From an uncultured Eubacterium sp. (GTDB lineage Bacteria; Bacillota; Clostridia; Lachnospirales; Lachnospiraceae), in assembly GCA_910584595.1 (NCBI GenBank), contig CAJUBQ010000136.1, positions 1 through 10,381 of the forward strand: a DNA stretch of 10,381 bases. The letters are read 5' to 3'. Below the pieces are notes generated by a model. It worked only from the letters and a program-made list of their open reading frames with translations. It did not search any database and was not told the DNA's origin. A program made the position numbers and the translations under genes. How positions within the stretch are numbered: the first letter of the stretch is position 1; each line of letters starts with the position of its first letter. This document shows positions 1 to 6,620 of this stretch, in pieces.

Positions 1-162
1 GCCTTTAGCTGCTGGCAGAACGCCAGCAGCGAATTAGGCGGCGCGACCGTCCGATGCCATAGCCTGGATGCAGAATGCCTAGAACTTCTTACATTCTGGA
101 AAAGTCACAAACAGACAGGCCAACGCCTCCCATCCAGCGTTCGCATAACCAGTACGCAACAC
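1..162 (+). repeat. Structured intergenic repeat, left copy
   Basis: This segment is repeated in inverted orientation at the other end of the window (10217-10381). The copies share about two thirds of their bases, including GCGACCGTCCG, GATGCAGAAT, ATTCTGGAA, AGCGTTCG and a CAACAC edge. Three stem-loops are visible: GCTGCTGGC (8-16) with GCCAGCAGC (22-30); CAGAATG (71-77) with CATTCTG (92-98); AACGC (122-126) with GCGTT (137-141). All three recur in the other copy with different loop bases, which argues for selection on structure. The inner edge is set where similarity fades and is approximate. The element probably continues beyond base 1. It carries no convincing gene. It could be a small RNA, a REP- or MITE-like element, or a protein-binding repeat; I cannot name the family. 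Confidence 0.8.
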
Positions 163-264
163 TTTTTGTAAATTGTCGCATTTCCGCTTAAGTTCGCGCC
201 TATGGGGCGATGCCGCAGCGTTGTCAAAAATAATGAAGACAAGAAGCAGAAGGAAAGGAAAGTT

Positions 265-1968
265 ATGGAGCGAAGAAGGCCAATACCAATTGGAGTAGAC
301 CTTTATAAGGATATGATACAAAAGGGTTACTATTATGTGGATAAAACAATGTTGATCTGCAAGATTTTGGAGCGGAAAAATCAATTGCTCTTAGTTACTC
401 GTCCAAGACGTTTCGGAAAAACATTAGCGCTTAGCATGATATGTACTTTTTTTGAAAGAGAAATATTATTAGATGGAACGTTGTGTGACCCTTCGGTTTA
501 TTTTCAGGGAAAACAGGTTTTGGATGCGGGTGAGGAGTATACAAAACATATGGGCCGGTATCCGGTTATTTTTCTGTCGTTGAAATCAGCGAAACAGCCG
601 GATTATGAGATGGCGTATGCGATGATGGTCAATGAGATTGTTCATGAATTTGAACGTCATCGGTATGTTTTGGAAGACGCATCACTGCTTTCATCACAAA
701 AAAAGCGATATCTGGCAGTGATGGAAAAAACTGCGCCGCCTTCGGAATATTCATATGCATTGAAGTTTTTATCGGAATGCCTGGAACAGTATCATCAGAT
801 AAAGACAATCATACTTTTGGATGAATATGATGTGCCGCTGGAAAATGCATATTTTCAGGGATTTTATAATCAAATGGTTGATTTTATCCGATCCTTGTTT
901 GAATCAGCTTTAAAAACAAATCCAAGCCTGCAGTTTGCAGTTGTAACAGGATGTCTGCGTGTCAGCAAAGAGAGTATTTTTACAGGGTTAAATAATTTTG
1001 ACGTCGTATCTGTACTGGATGATGATTTTTCAGAGTATTTCGGATTTGTACAGCAGGAAGTAGATGAAATATTGGATTACTATGGGATTTCTTCCAGAGC
1101 CGATGAGGTGAAAGAGTGGTATGACGGGTATTTATTTGGCAATACGCAGGTGTATAATCCATGGAGCTTAGTTAAGTATGTGAAGGATATTGTATATAAA
1201 AATACAATTTACCCAAAGCCCTATTGGGCCAATACCTCATCCAACAGCATTGTACGCGAATTAGTGGAACATGCAGATGACAGCGCAAAAAGGGAAATTG
1301 AACGGCTGATGGCAGGAGGTACGGTAGAAAAGCCGGTGTATGAGGATATTACTTATGCTGATATTTTTCATTCACAGGACTATTTGTGGAATTTTCTGTT
1401 TTTTACCGGTTATTTGAAAACCGTAGGCAGAAAGTTTGAAATGGATACGATTCGTCTTGTATTACAGATACCAAACAGGGAAATTTTATATATTTATAAT
1501 CATACGGTCATAGATTGGTTTCAGAAAAAGATCAAAACAATTGATTTTTCAGAGTTTTATCGTGCAGTTCTTCATGGATGTGCGAAAGATTTTGAACGTT
1601 TTTTGAAAAATCAGCTGCAAGAGAGTATCAGCTATATGGACAGTGCGGAAAATTTTTACCATGGATTTCTGCTGGGGCTGTTTGGAAGTCTGCAGGGGTA
1701 TGAAAAAATATCGAACAGGGAAAGCGGAGAGGGCAGATATGATCTTTTGCTAAAACCATATGATGAACAGCAGCCTGCTGTTATTTTGGAGCTGAAACAG
1801 GTTCGGCAGTTTTCGAAAATGGAGCAGATGTGTCAGAACGCATTAGATCAGATAAACGCATTGCATTATGATGCCGATCTTGTGCAGGAAGGGTATCAGA
1901 TCATTCGAAAGTATGGAATCTGTTTTTGTAAAAAAAGCTGTAAGGTACGGATGATGGAAGAATCATAG
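265..1968 (+). CDS. AAA-ATPase/PD-(D/E)XK nuclease-like protein (AAA-ATPase_like + DUF1703 type)
   Basis: A 567-residue protein of a widespread, often multicopy family with no settled function; an N-terminal AAA-like NTPase is joined to a C-terminal restriction-endonuclease fold. The N-terminus has IPIGVDLYKDM and YYYVDKT, typical of the family. A Walker A-like RPRRFGKT lies at residues 46-53 and a Walker B-like IILLDEYD at 182-189. VVTGCLRVSKESIFTGLNN (about 227-245) and WYDGYLFG (285-292) are further family hallmarks. The nuclease core is visible as D493 in RYDLLL and E509-x-K511 in ILELK, followed by QNALDQI near 524-530. Both halves therefore look intact. ATG 265 was chosen because purine-rich AGGAAAGGAA precedes it at 251-260 and the family start follows directly; an in-frame ATG at 202 would only add a basic, repeat-adjacent extension. 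No promoter is obvious. The gene stands alone beside the left repeat. A role in defence or with mobile DNA is sometimes suggested, but nothing here shows it. Confidence 0.9.
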   Translation: MERRRPIPIGVDLYKDMIQKGYYYVDKTMLICKILERKNQLLLVTRPRRFGKTLALSMICTFFEREILLDGTLCDPSVYFQGKQVLDAGEEYTKHMGRYPVIFLSLKSAKQPDYEMAYAMMVNEIVHEFERHRYVLEDASLLSSQKKRYLAVMEKTAPPSEYSYALKFLSECLEQYHQIKTIILLDEYDVPLENAYFQGFYNQMVDFIRSLFESALKTNPSLQFAVVTGCLRVSKESIFTGLNNFDVVSVLDDDFSEYFGFVQQEVDEILDYYGISSRADEVKEWYDGYLFGNTQVYNPWSLVKYVKDIVYKNTIYPKPYWANTSSNSIVRELVEHADDSAKREIERLMAGGTVEKPVYEDITYADIFHSQDYLWNFLFFTGYLKTVGRKFEMDTIRLVLQIPNREILYIYNHTVIDWFQKKIKTIDFSEFYRAVLHGCAKDFERFLKNQLQESISYMDSAENFYHGFLLGLFGSLQGYEKISNRESGEGRYDLLLKPYDEQQPAVILELKQVRQFSKMEQMCQNALDQINALHYDADLVQEGYQIIRKYGICFCKKSCKVRMMEES

Positions 1969-2004
1969 ACAATGTTTTCGTTTCATCCGAAAAATATTTG
2001 AATG

Positions 2005-2057
2005 ACACATCTCAAAGATCATAACGGTGCAGATGACGTATCGATTTTGAGATGTGT
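2005..2057. other. Long perfect-stem inverted repeat between convergent genes
   Basis: ACACATCTCAAA (2005-2016) is exactly complementary to TTTGAGATGTGT (2046-2057), giving a 12-bp stem around a 29-base loop. No run of T follows on the + strand, and the loop is longer than usual for an intrinsic terminator. It lies between the 3' ends of the AAA/PD-(D/E)XK gene and aroC, so it may protect or process 3' ends. That role is inferred from position only. Confidence 0.5.
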
Positions 2058-2071
2058 TATCAGAGAAAACA

Positions 2072-2128
2072 AGCAATATCAGTAGTTATTTCTTAACAGA
2101 TCCTTAGCTGTTACTGATTAAGATTGCT
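2072..2128 (-). terminator. Probable aroC terminator overlapping the stop codon
   Basis: AGCAAT-ATCAGTA (2072-2084) pairs with TACTGAT (2112-2118) and ATTGCT (2123-2128), with TAAG (2119-2122) bulged. Read on the minus strand, the hairpin ends in TATTGCT and is followed by the T-rich TGTTTTCT. The aroC TAA stop lies inside the descending arm, so the ribosome at the stop would disrupt the hairpin. The stem is interrupted and A/T-rich, so this is a moderate call. Confidence 0.5.
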
Positions 2129-3227
2129 TTTTATAATAGTCTAAAACAGTGTCCGTCCGTGTGCCGATATTTTCCAGCATCAGATCTGCTAACGTCAGAG
2201 CAGCCATAGCTTCTACAACGACGACAGCTCTTGGAACAATGACCGGGTCGTGTCGTCCTTTGACTTGAACGGTTATATTTTTTCCATCTCTGCTGATCGT
2301 CTCCTGGGCGGCGCTGATGGAAGGGGTAGGTTTGAAAGCAGCACGTAAAATAATATCGGAACCGTCACTGATTCCTCCAAGGATACCTCCGGCATGGTTG
2401 GTCTTCTTGCAAATCTTTCCTTCTTTATCATAATAAAAACTGTCGTTATTTTCCAGTCCGGTAGCGCGTGCCGCCTCAAATCCGTCCCCGATTTCAAAGC
2501 CTTTTACAGCGCCAATCGAAAAAACAGCTTTCGCCAGTTCACTGTCCAGTTTTCGAAAGACAGGTTCTCCGATCCCTGCGGGAACGCCTTTTATAATACA
2601 TTCTACGATTCCGCCGGAGGAGTTTTGAGATTTCATGCAATTATCCAGATAGTTTTGTGCTTCCAATGCAGCTGTTGCATCCGGCATCCGCAGCGGATGT
2701 TTATCAATCTCAGAGGCATCAAAGCGTGAAGGATGAATGGCAATCGGCCCAATGCTTTTTACATATGTCAGAAAATGGATGCCAAGCATATCAAGCAGCT
2801 TTGCCGCGACAGCGCCGCCAGCCACACGTCCGATCGTTTCCCTTGCAGAGGAGCGGCCTCCGCCGCGGTAATCACGGAAACCGTATTTTTGATCGAAGGT
2901 ATAGTCGGCATGTCCCGGGCGGTAGTAGGAAGCGATTTCGCTGTAATCCTGGGAGCGTTGATTTTTATTGTAGACAGCCATAGAAATTGGGGTTCCGGTT
3001 GTCTTCCCTTTAAAGATGCCGGACTGGATGACTACGGTGTCATCTTCCTTGCGCGGCGTGCTGAATTTGGACTGGCCGGGTTTGCGGCGGTTTAAATAGT
3101 TTTGAATATCTTCTTCACAAAGCGGCAGTCCGGCAGGACAGCCGTCAATCACAACACCGACACCGGTGCCATGAGATTCTCCCCATGTAGTAATTTTAAA
3201 TAAATTTCCAAATGTTGAACCTGACAT
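2118..3227 (-). CDS. aroC: Chorismate synthase
   Basis: AroC converts 5-enolpyruvylshikimate-3-phosphate to chorismate, the last step of the shikimate pathway, using reduced FMN in the cytoplasm. The 369-residue length is normal for the family. The N-terminal signature is seen as FGNLFKITTWGESHG with catalytic His19 in GESH (16-19). The second active-site histidine is His106 in RPGHADYT. The third conserved block, RGGGRSSARET, lies at 121-131, and the C-terminal RHDPVIVPRA at 325-334. Nothing essential is missing. The start is supported by AAAGGG (minus-strand sequence at 3238-3243) at normal spacing and by the family N-terminus. The gene is a single unit, not joined to other aro genes, and is divergent from the oxidoreductase gene. 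The 169-base gap between them must hold both promoters, but I could not assign either with confidence. Confidence 0.97.
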   Translation of the reverse strand: MSGSTFGNLFKITTWGESHGTGVGVVIDGCPAGLPLCEEDIQNYLNRRKPGQSKFSTPRKEDDTVVIQSGIFKGKTTGTPISMAVYNKNQRSQDYSEIASYYRPGHADYTFDQKYGFRDYRGGGRSSARETIGRVAGGAVAAKLLDMLGIHFLTYVKSIGPIAIHPSRFDASEIDKHPLRMPDATAALEAQNYLDNCMKSQNSSGGIVECIIKGVPAGIGEPVFRKLDSELAKAVFSIGAVKGFEIGDGFEAARATGLENNDSFYYDKEGKICKKTNHAGGILGGISDGSDIILRAAFKPTPSISAAQETISRDGKNITVQVKGRHDPVIVPRAVVVVEAMAALTLADLMLENIGTRTDTVLDYYKKQS

Positions 3228-3396
3228 AAATACAATTCCCTTTCTATGTTATGTGAAATTTTATTTTATCATGGATGAATAAACCAAAACAGTTGAGACA
3301 TACTAATTATTATATGGCAAGATTCATCATATTTCAAGCTGTTAATGATGGATCTGTTTTTAGTTTTAGTAATAAGGTAAAATAAGGAGAAAAAAG

Positions 3397-4239
3397 ATGA
3401 AGTTACCATTTAATATTGATTTTTCAGGTAAGGTCGTTGTAGTTACCGGGGCAGGCGGTATTCTCTGCGGAACGATGGCAAAGGCGTTTGCACAGGCAGG
3501 TGCAAAGGTGGCGGCGCTTGACTTAAATGAAGAGGCAGTAAAAAAACTGGAAGAAGAGTGCGCAGAGGCAGGCATGATATGCAAAGGATACCGGACAAAT
3601 GTCCTGGAAACAAAAGAGCTGGAGGAAGTGCACACACGGATATTAAAAGAGCTTGGTCCATGTGATATTTTAATTAATGGAGCGGGCGGAAACAATCCAA
3701 GAGCTACGACAGATAATGAGTATCAGCATGAAGCGTCTGCGGGACAAAAGACGTTTTTTGATCTGGATGCGTCAGGTGTGGATTTTGTATTTAAGCTAAA
3801 TTTTCAGGGAACGCTTCTTCCGACACAGGTTTTTGCAAAAGATATGGTTGATAAAAAGTATGGATGTATTTTGAATATTTCTTCTATGAATGCGTATATT
3901 CCACTCACTAAAATTCCGGCATATTCCGCGGCGAAAGCTGCAGTATCCAACTTTACACAGTGGCTTGCGACGCATTTTGCCGGAACAGGCATTCGATGCA
4001 ACGCGATTGCGCCAGGATTTCTTGTGTCGAATCAGAACCGTTCTTTGCTGTTTCAGGAAGACGGAACACCGACTGCGCGTTCCAATAAAATTTTAAACGG
4101 AACACCAATGGGACGTTTTGTAGAAGGAGAAGAACTGCTGGGCGGGGTATTTTTCCTGTGCGATGAGGAAGCAGCCAGCGCTATCACAGGTGTGGTACTT
4201 CCGATTGATGCAGGATTTGCGGCGTATTCCGGAGTATAA
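3397..4239 (+). CDS. uxuB: SDR-family oxidoreductase, probable D-mannonate oxidoreductase (fructuronate reductase)
   Basis: The protein is predicted to interconvert D-fructuronate and D-mannonate with NAD(H), a step in glucuronate catabolism in the cytoplasm. The 280-residue length fits the Gram-positive UxuB/YjmF type, which is a short-chain dehydrogenase unrelated to E. coli UxuB. The Rossmann nucleotide-binding loop is TGAGGILCG (17-25), a variant of TGxxxGxG. NGAG (94-97) takes the place of NNAG and runs into GNNPRATTDNEY, characteristic of this subgroup. The catalytic set is Ser163, Tyr176 and Lys180 (YSAAK). PG follows at 206-207. ATG 3397 has AAGGAGA at 3384-3390 about seven bases upstream. 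No uxuA, uxaC, transporter or glucuronidase gene is adjacent, so the substrate rests on sequence resemblance alone. Another sugar-acid or polyol dehydrogenase role is possible; the SDR assignment itself is certain. Confidence 0.8.
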   Translation: MKLPFNIDFSGKVVVVTGAGGILCGTMAKAFAQAGAKVAALDLNEEAVKKLEEECAEAGMICKGYRTNVLETKELEEVHTRILKELGPCDILINGAGGNNPRATTDNEYQHEASAGQKTFFDLDASGVDFVFKLNFQGTLLPTQVFAKDMVDKKYGCILNISSMNAYIPLTKIPAYSAAKAAVSNFTQWLATHFAGTGIRCNAIAPGFLVSNQNRSLLFQEDGTPTARSNKILNGTPMGRFVEGEELLGGVFFLCDEEAASAITGVVLPIDAGFAAYSGV

Positions 4240-4249
4240 AAATAGAAAG

Positions 4250-4313
4250 AATCCGGCGTTGGCAGCAGACAGGTTTTTCATGAAAAGCGCACAGTCATTC
4301 GCCGGATTTTGTT
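4250..4313 (+). terminator. Intrinsic terminator after the D-mannonate oxidoreductase gene
   Basis: AATCCGGCG (4250-4258) pairs perfectly with CGCCGGATT (4300-4308), followed by TTGTTT. The 41-base loop contains a second palindrome, TTTTCATGAAAA (4275-4286), which would form an inner hairpin. The stem begins ten bases after the oxidoreductase stop codon, so it probably ends that single-gene transcript. Confidence 0.75.
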
Positions 4314-5032
4314 TCTGCGATCTTCAAACGTGTGAACAACGTCATTTAGATTATGAGTTTTTTGTTATTCATACAGCCAATACAGGAATGATTAGTATGA
4401 ATGCGCTTCCGTTAGCATTCAAATACGAAGATGAAAATAGCAGCGCTGTGGGGCAAATGATGCTTCCCCTGGAATCACCTGTCGTTATTCCAAAGGAAAC
4501 GGTAGAAATCGTTGATAAAGTCATCTGTGATATGAACGCTGTTTTAGTACAAATTGTTCCGGGATTGACAATTTCAGTCAAAGAGCTTGGCACACAATTA
4601 TTGGAAAATGGCAAAACAGGCAGCAGGATTCAATTTATGTCTTTAAAAAATAGAAAAGAGATTCCTTTAAAGTACGAATCCGAAGGTATAAAAAAGATTA
4701 TTTCTATTCTTCAGCTGCTTATAGTCATCTATAACCAGTCATCCATTACAGTCGCAGTTGATGAATTGGATGCAGGTGTATTTGAATATCTGCTGGGAGA
4801 AATTCTTCGAATTATTTCTACAAAGGGGAAAGGACAGCTTATTTTTACATCGCATAATCTTCGTCCATTGGAAACGCTTGACAGGGGATTTCTCGCATTT
4901 ACGACAACAAATCCTGTAAAAAGGTATATTAGAATGACAAATCTAAAAGATCATAATAATTTACGTGATTTCTATTTTCGGGATATCGTTCTTGGTGAAC
5001 AGAGCGAGGAACTAAAATATAAGGCAAAATGA
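4310..5032 (+). pseudogene. C-terminal remnant of an AAA/ABC-type ATPase
   Basis: An open frame runs from inside the upstream gene to 5032, but only the part after the terminator reads as real protein. From about 4350 it gives HTANTGMISMNALPLAFKYED, then the LKELGTQLLENG region, an ABC-signature-like YESEGIKKIISILQLL (about 4673-4720), a Walker B-like VAVDELDAG (about 4753-4779) and an H-loop-like FTSHN (about 4845-4859). These are the C-terminal lobe motifs of SMC/ABC-like AAA ATPases (AAA_15/AAA_21 type). The N-terminal half with the Walker A motif is absent, since the DNA upstream belongs to the intact oxidoreductase gene and its terminator. No ribosome binding site or plausible start is present. 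The stop follows EELKYKAK and may also truncate the C-terminus. The 5' limit is approximate. Full-length relatives occur as stand-alone ATPases in defence or mobile DNA. Expression as a short protein cannot be excluded, but it could not bind ATP in the usual way. Confidence 0.75.
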
Positions 5033-5088
5033 TATCAAAAATAAATATACATAAAATACCCTTGGCTGGGAATACTGAGAATAAGACA

Positions 5089-5126
5089 GACGAAAGTCAG
5101 GTGGAACGTTCCGCCTGCGATTCGTC
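5089..5126 (+). promoter_or_regulatory. Leader hairpin before spoVAD
   Basis: A near-perfect palindrome, CAGGTGGAAC (5098-5107) against GTTCCGCCTG (5108-5117), has one T-G wobble. It is extended by GACGAA (5089-5094) with TTCGTC (5121-5126) across a symmetric 3+3 internal loop. The structure ends six bases before the spoVAD Shine-Dalgarno sequence AAGGAG (5133-5138). It could be an operator in DNA or a stem in the mRNA leader; there is no T-run, so it is not a terminator. A sigma-G promoter is expected for this gene but was not recognised. Confidence 0.5.
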
Positions 5127-5145
5127 ATAAAAAAGGAGAATCAGT

Positions 5146-6159
5146 ATGACACAGCAGATGGGAAGTCAGAGCCTCCGGTTTGCGGAGGCTCCTTTTATTT
5201 TAAGCAGTGCATCCGTAGTAGGGAAAAAGGAGGGAGAAGGGCCGCTTGGTAAGTTATTTGATATGGTGTGCAGCAGCGATAAGTTTGGCGAGGATTCCTG
5301 GGAGGAATCAGAAAGCACTATGCAAAAGGAAGCAGCTGCACTCGCGATGGGTAAGGCAGCTTTAAAACCGCAAGATATCCGTTATATATTTGCAGGTGAT
5401 TTATTGGGGCAGACAATTGCTACATCGTTTGGACTGATGAATTATGAGATACCACTGTTTGGATTATACGGAGCCTGTTCGACATGCGGGGAGGCTTTGT
5501 CTTTGGGAGCGATGTGTGTGGCAGCAGGATATGCGGATTATGTGATGGCGATTACATCCAGCCATTTTGCCAGTGCAGAAAAACAGTTTCGTTTTCCGGT
5601 GGAATATGCCAATCAGCGTCCGTTGTCAGCGACTTGGACGGTTACCGGCAGCGGGGCGTTTGTACTTGGAAAAAGTGGAGGAAAGGCTAAAATTACGGGG
5701 ATTACAACCGGAGTGATCACGGACTATGGGATTCGGGATTCGATGAATATGGGAGCGGCAATGGCTCCGGCAGCGGCAAAGTTGATTGTACAGAACTTTC
5801 TTGATTTTGGACGTACGCCCAAAGATTATGATTTGATTATAACAGGTGATCTTGGTTACGTTGGACAGGAAATTTTATGGAAACTTGTAAAAGATGAAGG
5901 ATACGATATCAGCAGCAACCATACAGATTGCGGAATTGAAATTTTTGACAAAGAAGAGCAGGGAACCCAGTCAGGCGGTTCGGGCTGCGGATGTTCTGCA
6001 ACGACTCTAAGCGCACATTTTTTGCCGCAGATAGAATCCGGGAGTATGAAAAGGATTTTATTTGTGCCTACCGGGGCAATGCTTTCACAGGTGAGCTTTA
6101 ATGAAGGTCAGAATGTACCGGGAACGGCTCATGGAGTGGTGATTGAGTATAACGAATAA
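5146..6159 (+). CDS. spoVAD: Stage V sporulation protein AD
   Basis: SpoVAD is part of the SpoVA channel complex, which moves dipicolinic acid into the forespore during sporulation and releases it at germination. It has a thiolase-like fold and binds dipicolinate; it sits at the outer face of the spore inner membrane. The 337 residues match the usual length. Diagnostic stretches are the N-terminal SLRFAEAPFILSSASVVGKKEGEGPLG region, GDLLGQ (84-89), GLYGACSTCGEAL (106-118) around the position of the thiolase cysteine, FRFPVEYANQRP (148-159), ITGDLGYVG (232-240) and GGSGCGCSA (277-285). Its ribosome site AAGGAG (5133-5138) is well placed. spoVAE follows 102 bases downstream, as usual. SpoVAC, normally encoded just upstream, is not in this window; that place holds an ATPase remnant. 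Codons 8-16 encode a terminator-like hairpin, listed separately. Confidence 0.97.
   Translation: MTQQMGSQSLRFAEAPFILSSASVVGKKEGEGPLGKLFDMVCSSDKFGEDSWEESESTMQKEAAALAMGKAALKPQDIRYIFAGDLLGQTIATSFGLMNYEIPLFGLYGACSTCGEALSLGAMCVAAGYADYVMAITSSHFASAEKQFRFPVEYANQRPLSATWTVTGSGAFVLGKSGGKAKITGITTGVITDYGIRDSMNMGAAMAPAAAKLIVQNFLDFGRTPKDYDLIITGDLGYVGQEILWKLVKDEGYDISSNHTDCGIEIFDKEEQGTQSGGSGCGCSATTLSAHFLPQIESGSMKRILFVPTGAMLSQVSFNEGQNVPGTAHGVVIEYNE
5169..5201 (+). promoter_or_regulatory. Terminator-like hairpin inside the start of spoVAD
   Basis: GAGCCTCCG (5169-5177) and CGGAGGCTC (5183-5191) form a perfect 9-bp G+C-rich stem with a 5-base loop, followed by CTTTTATTTT. By shape this is an intrinsic terminator, yet it lies within codons 8-16 of spoVAD. 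In addition CTCCTTTT (5189-5196) is an exact 8-base complement of AAAAGGAG (5131-5138), which contains the ribosome binding site. Two exclusive structures are thus possible, one ending transcription and one hiding the start. Regulation is inferred; the stem itself is seen. Confidence 0.55.
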
Positions 6160-6261
6160 GTGAATTACGGAGTCAATAAGACAAATGAGCAAAGAAAGGT
6201 AACAGTGCCATGGGGTTATCTGAATGGCTACAAATAAAGTGAACAGAAGGGAGATTTTCAA

Positions 6262-6618
6262 ATGGATTATATCAATGCTTTTTGGGTCGGCGGGCTGATT
6301 TGCGCACTTGCTCAAATATTAATGGAAAAAACAAAAATGCTCCCGGGGCGTATTATGGTTACGCTTGTATGTACCGGAACGGTGCTTGGAGCAATCGGGA
6401 TCTATGAACCGCTTATGGAGTATGCCGGAGCAGGCGCCAGTGTCCCGTTGTTAGGATTTGGCAATCTGCTTTGGAAGGGGATGCGGGAAGCTATTGACCA
6501 AAATGGTTTTATCGGGCTTTTTATGGGCGGATTTACGTCCTGTGCAGTAGGTGTTTCGGGCGCACTTGTACTTGGCTATCTGGCTTCTCTCATTTTCCAG
6601 CCAAAGATGCGTAAATAA
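6262..6618 (+). CDS. spoVAE: Stage V sporulation protein AE
   Basis: SpoVAE (the SpoVAEb form) is a small integral membrane subunit of the SpoVA dipicolinate channel in the spore inner membrane. The 118-residue product is close to the usual length. Hydrophobic segments at about residues 5-21, 30-48 and 83-112 fit a membrane protein, and the glycine-rich PLLGFGNLLWKGM region (62-74) together with FMGGFTSCAVGVSGAL (87-102) is typical of the family. A ribosome site GAAGGGAG lies about seven bases before ATG 6262. The spacing to spoVAD and shared orientation suggest one transcript. The 102-base gap between the two genes contains no further gene. Confidence 0.93.
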   Translation: MDYINAFWVGGLICALAQILMEKTKMLPGRIMVTLVCTGTVLGAIGIYEPLMEYAGAGASVPLLGFGNLLWKGMREAIDQNGFIGLFMGGFTSCAVGVSGALVLGYLASLIFQPKMRK

Positions 6619-6620
6619 AT

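Noticed and set aside
79..384. A minus-strand frame ending in the left repeat (…FVTFPECKKF), and a + strand frame at 10061-10303 ending in the right repeat (…LCQFQNAKNH)
   Set aside because: The similar-looking tails are translations of the repeat; the rest of each frame overlaps a real gene or the guaB promoter, so neither is a credible protein.
3228..3396. Candidate sigma-A promoter starting from TTGAGA (near 3292) for the oxidoreductase gene
   Set aside because: No acceptable -10 hexamer lies 16-18 bases downstream, so it was not annotated.
5033..5088. Sigma-G-like elements (GAATA, CATAAAATA) upstream of spoVAD
   Set aside because: The spacing and -10 bases do not fit the sigma-G consensus well enough to call.
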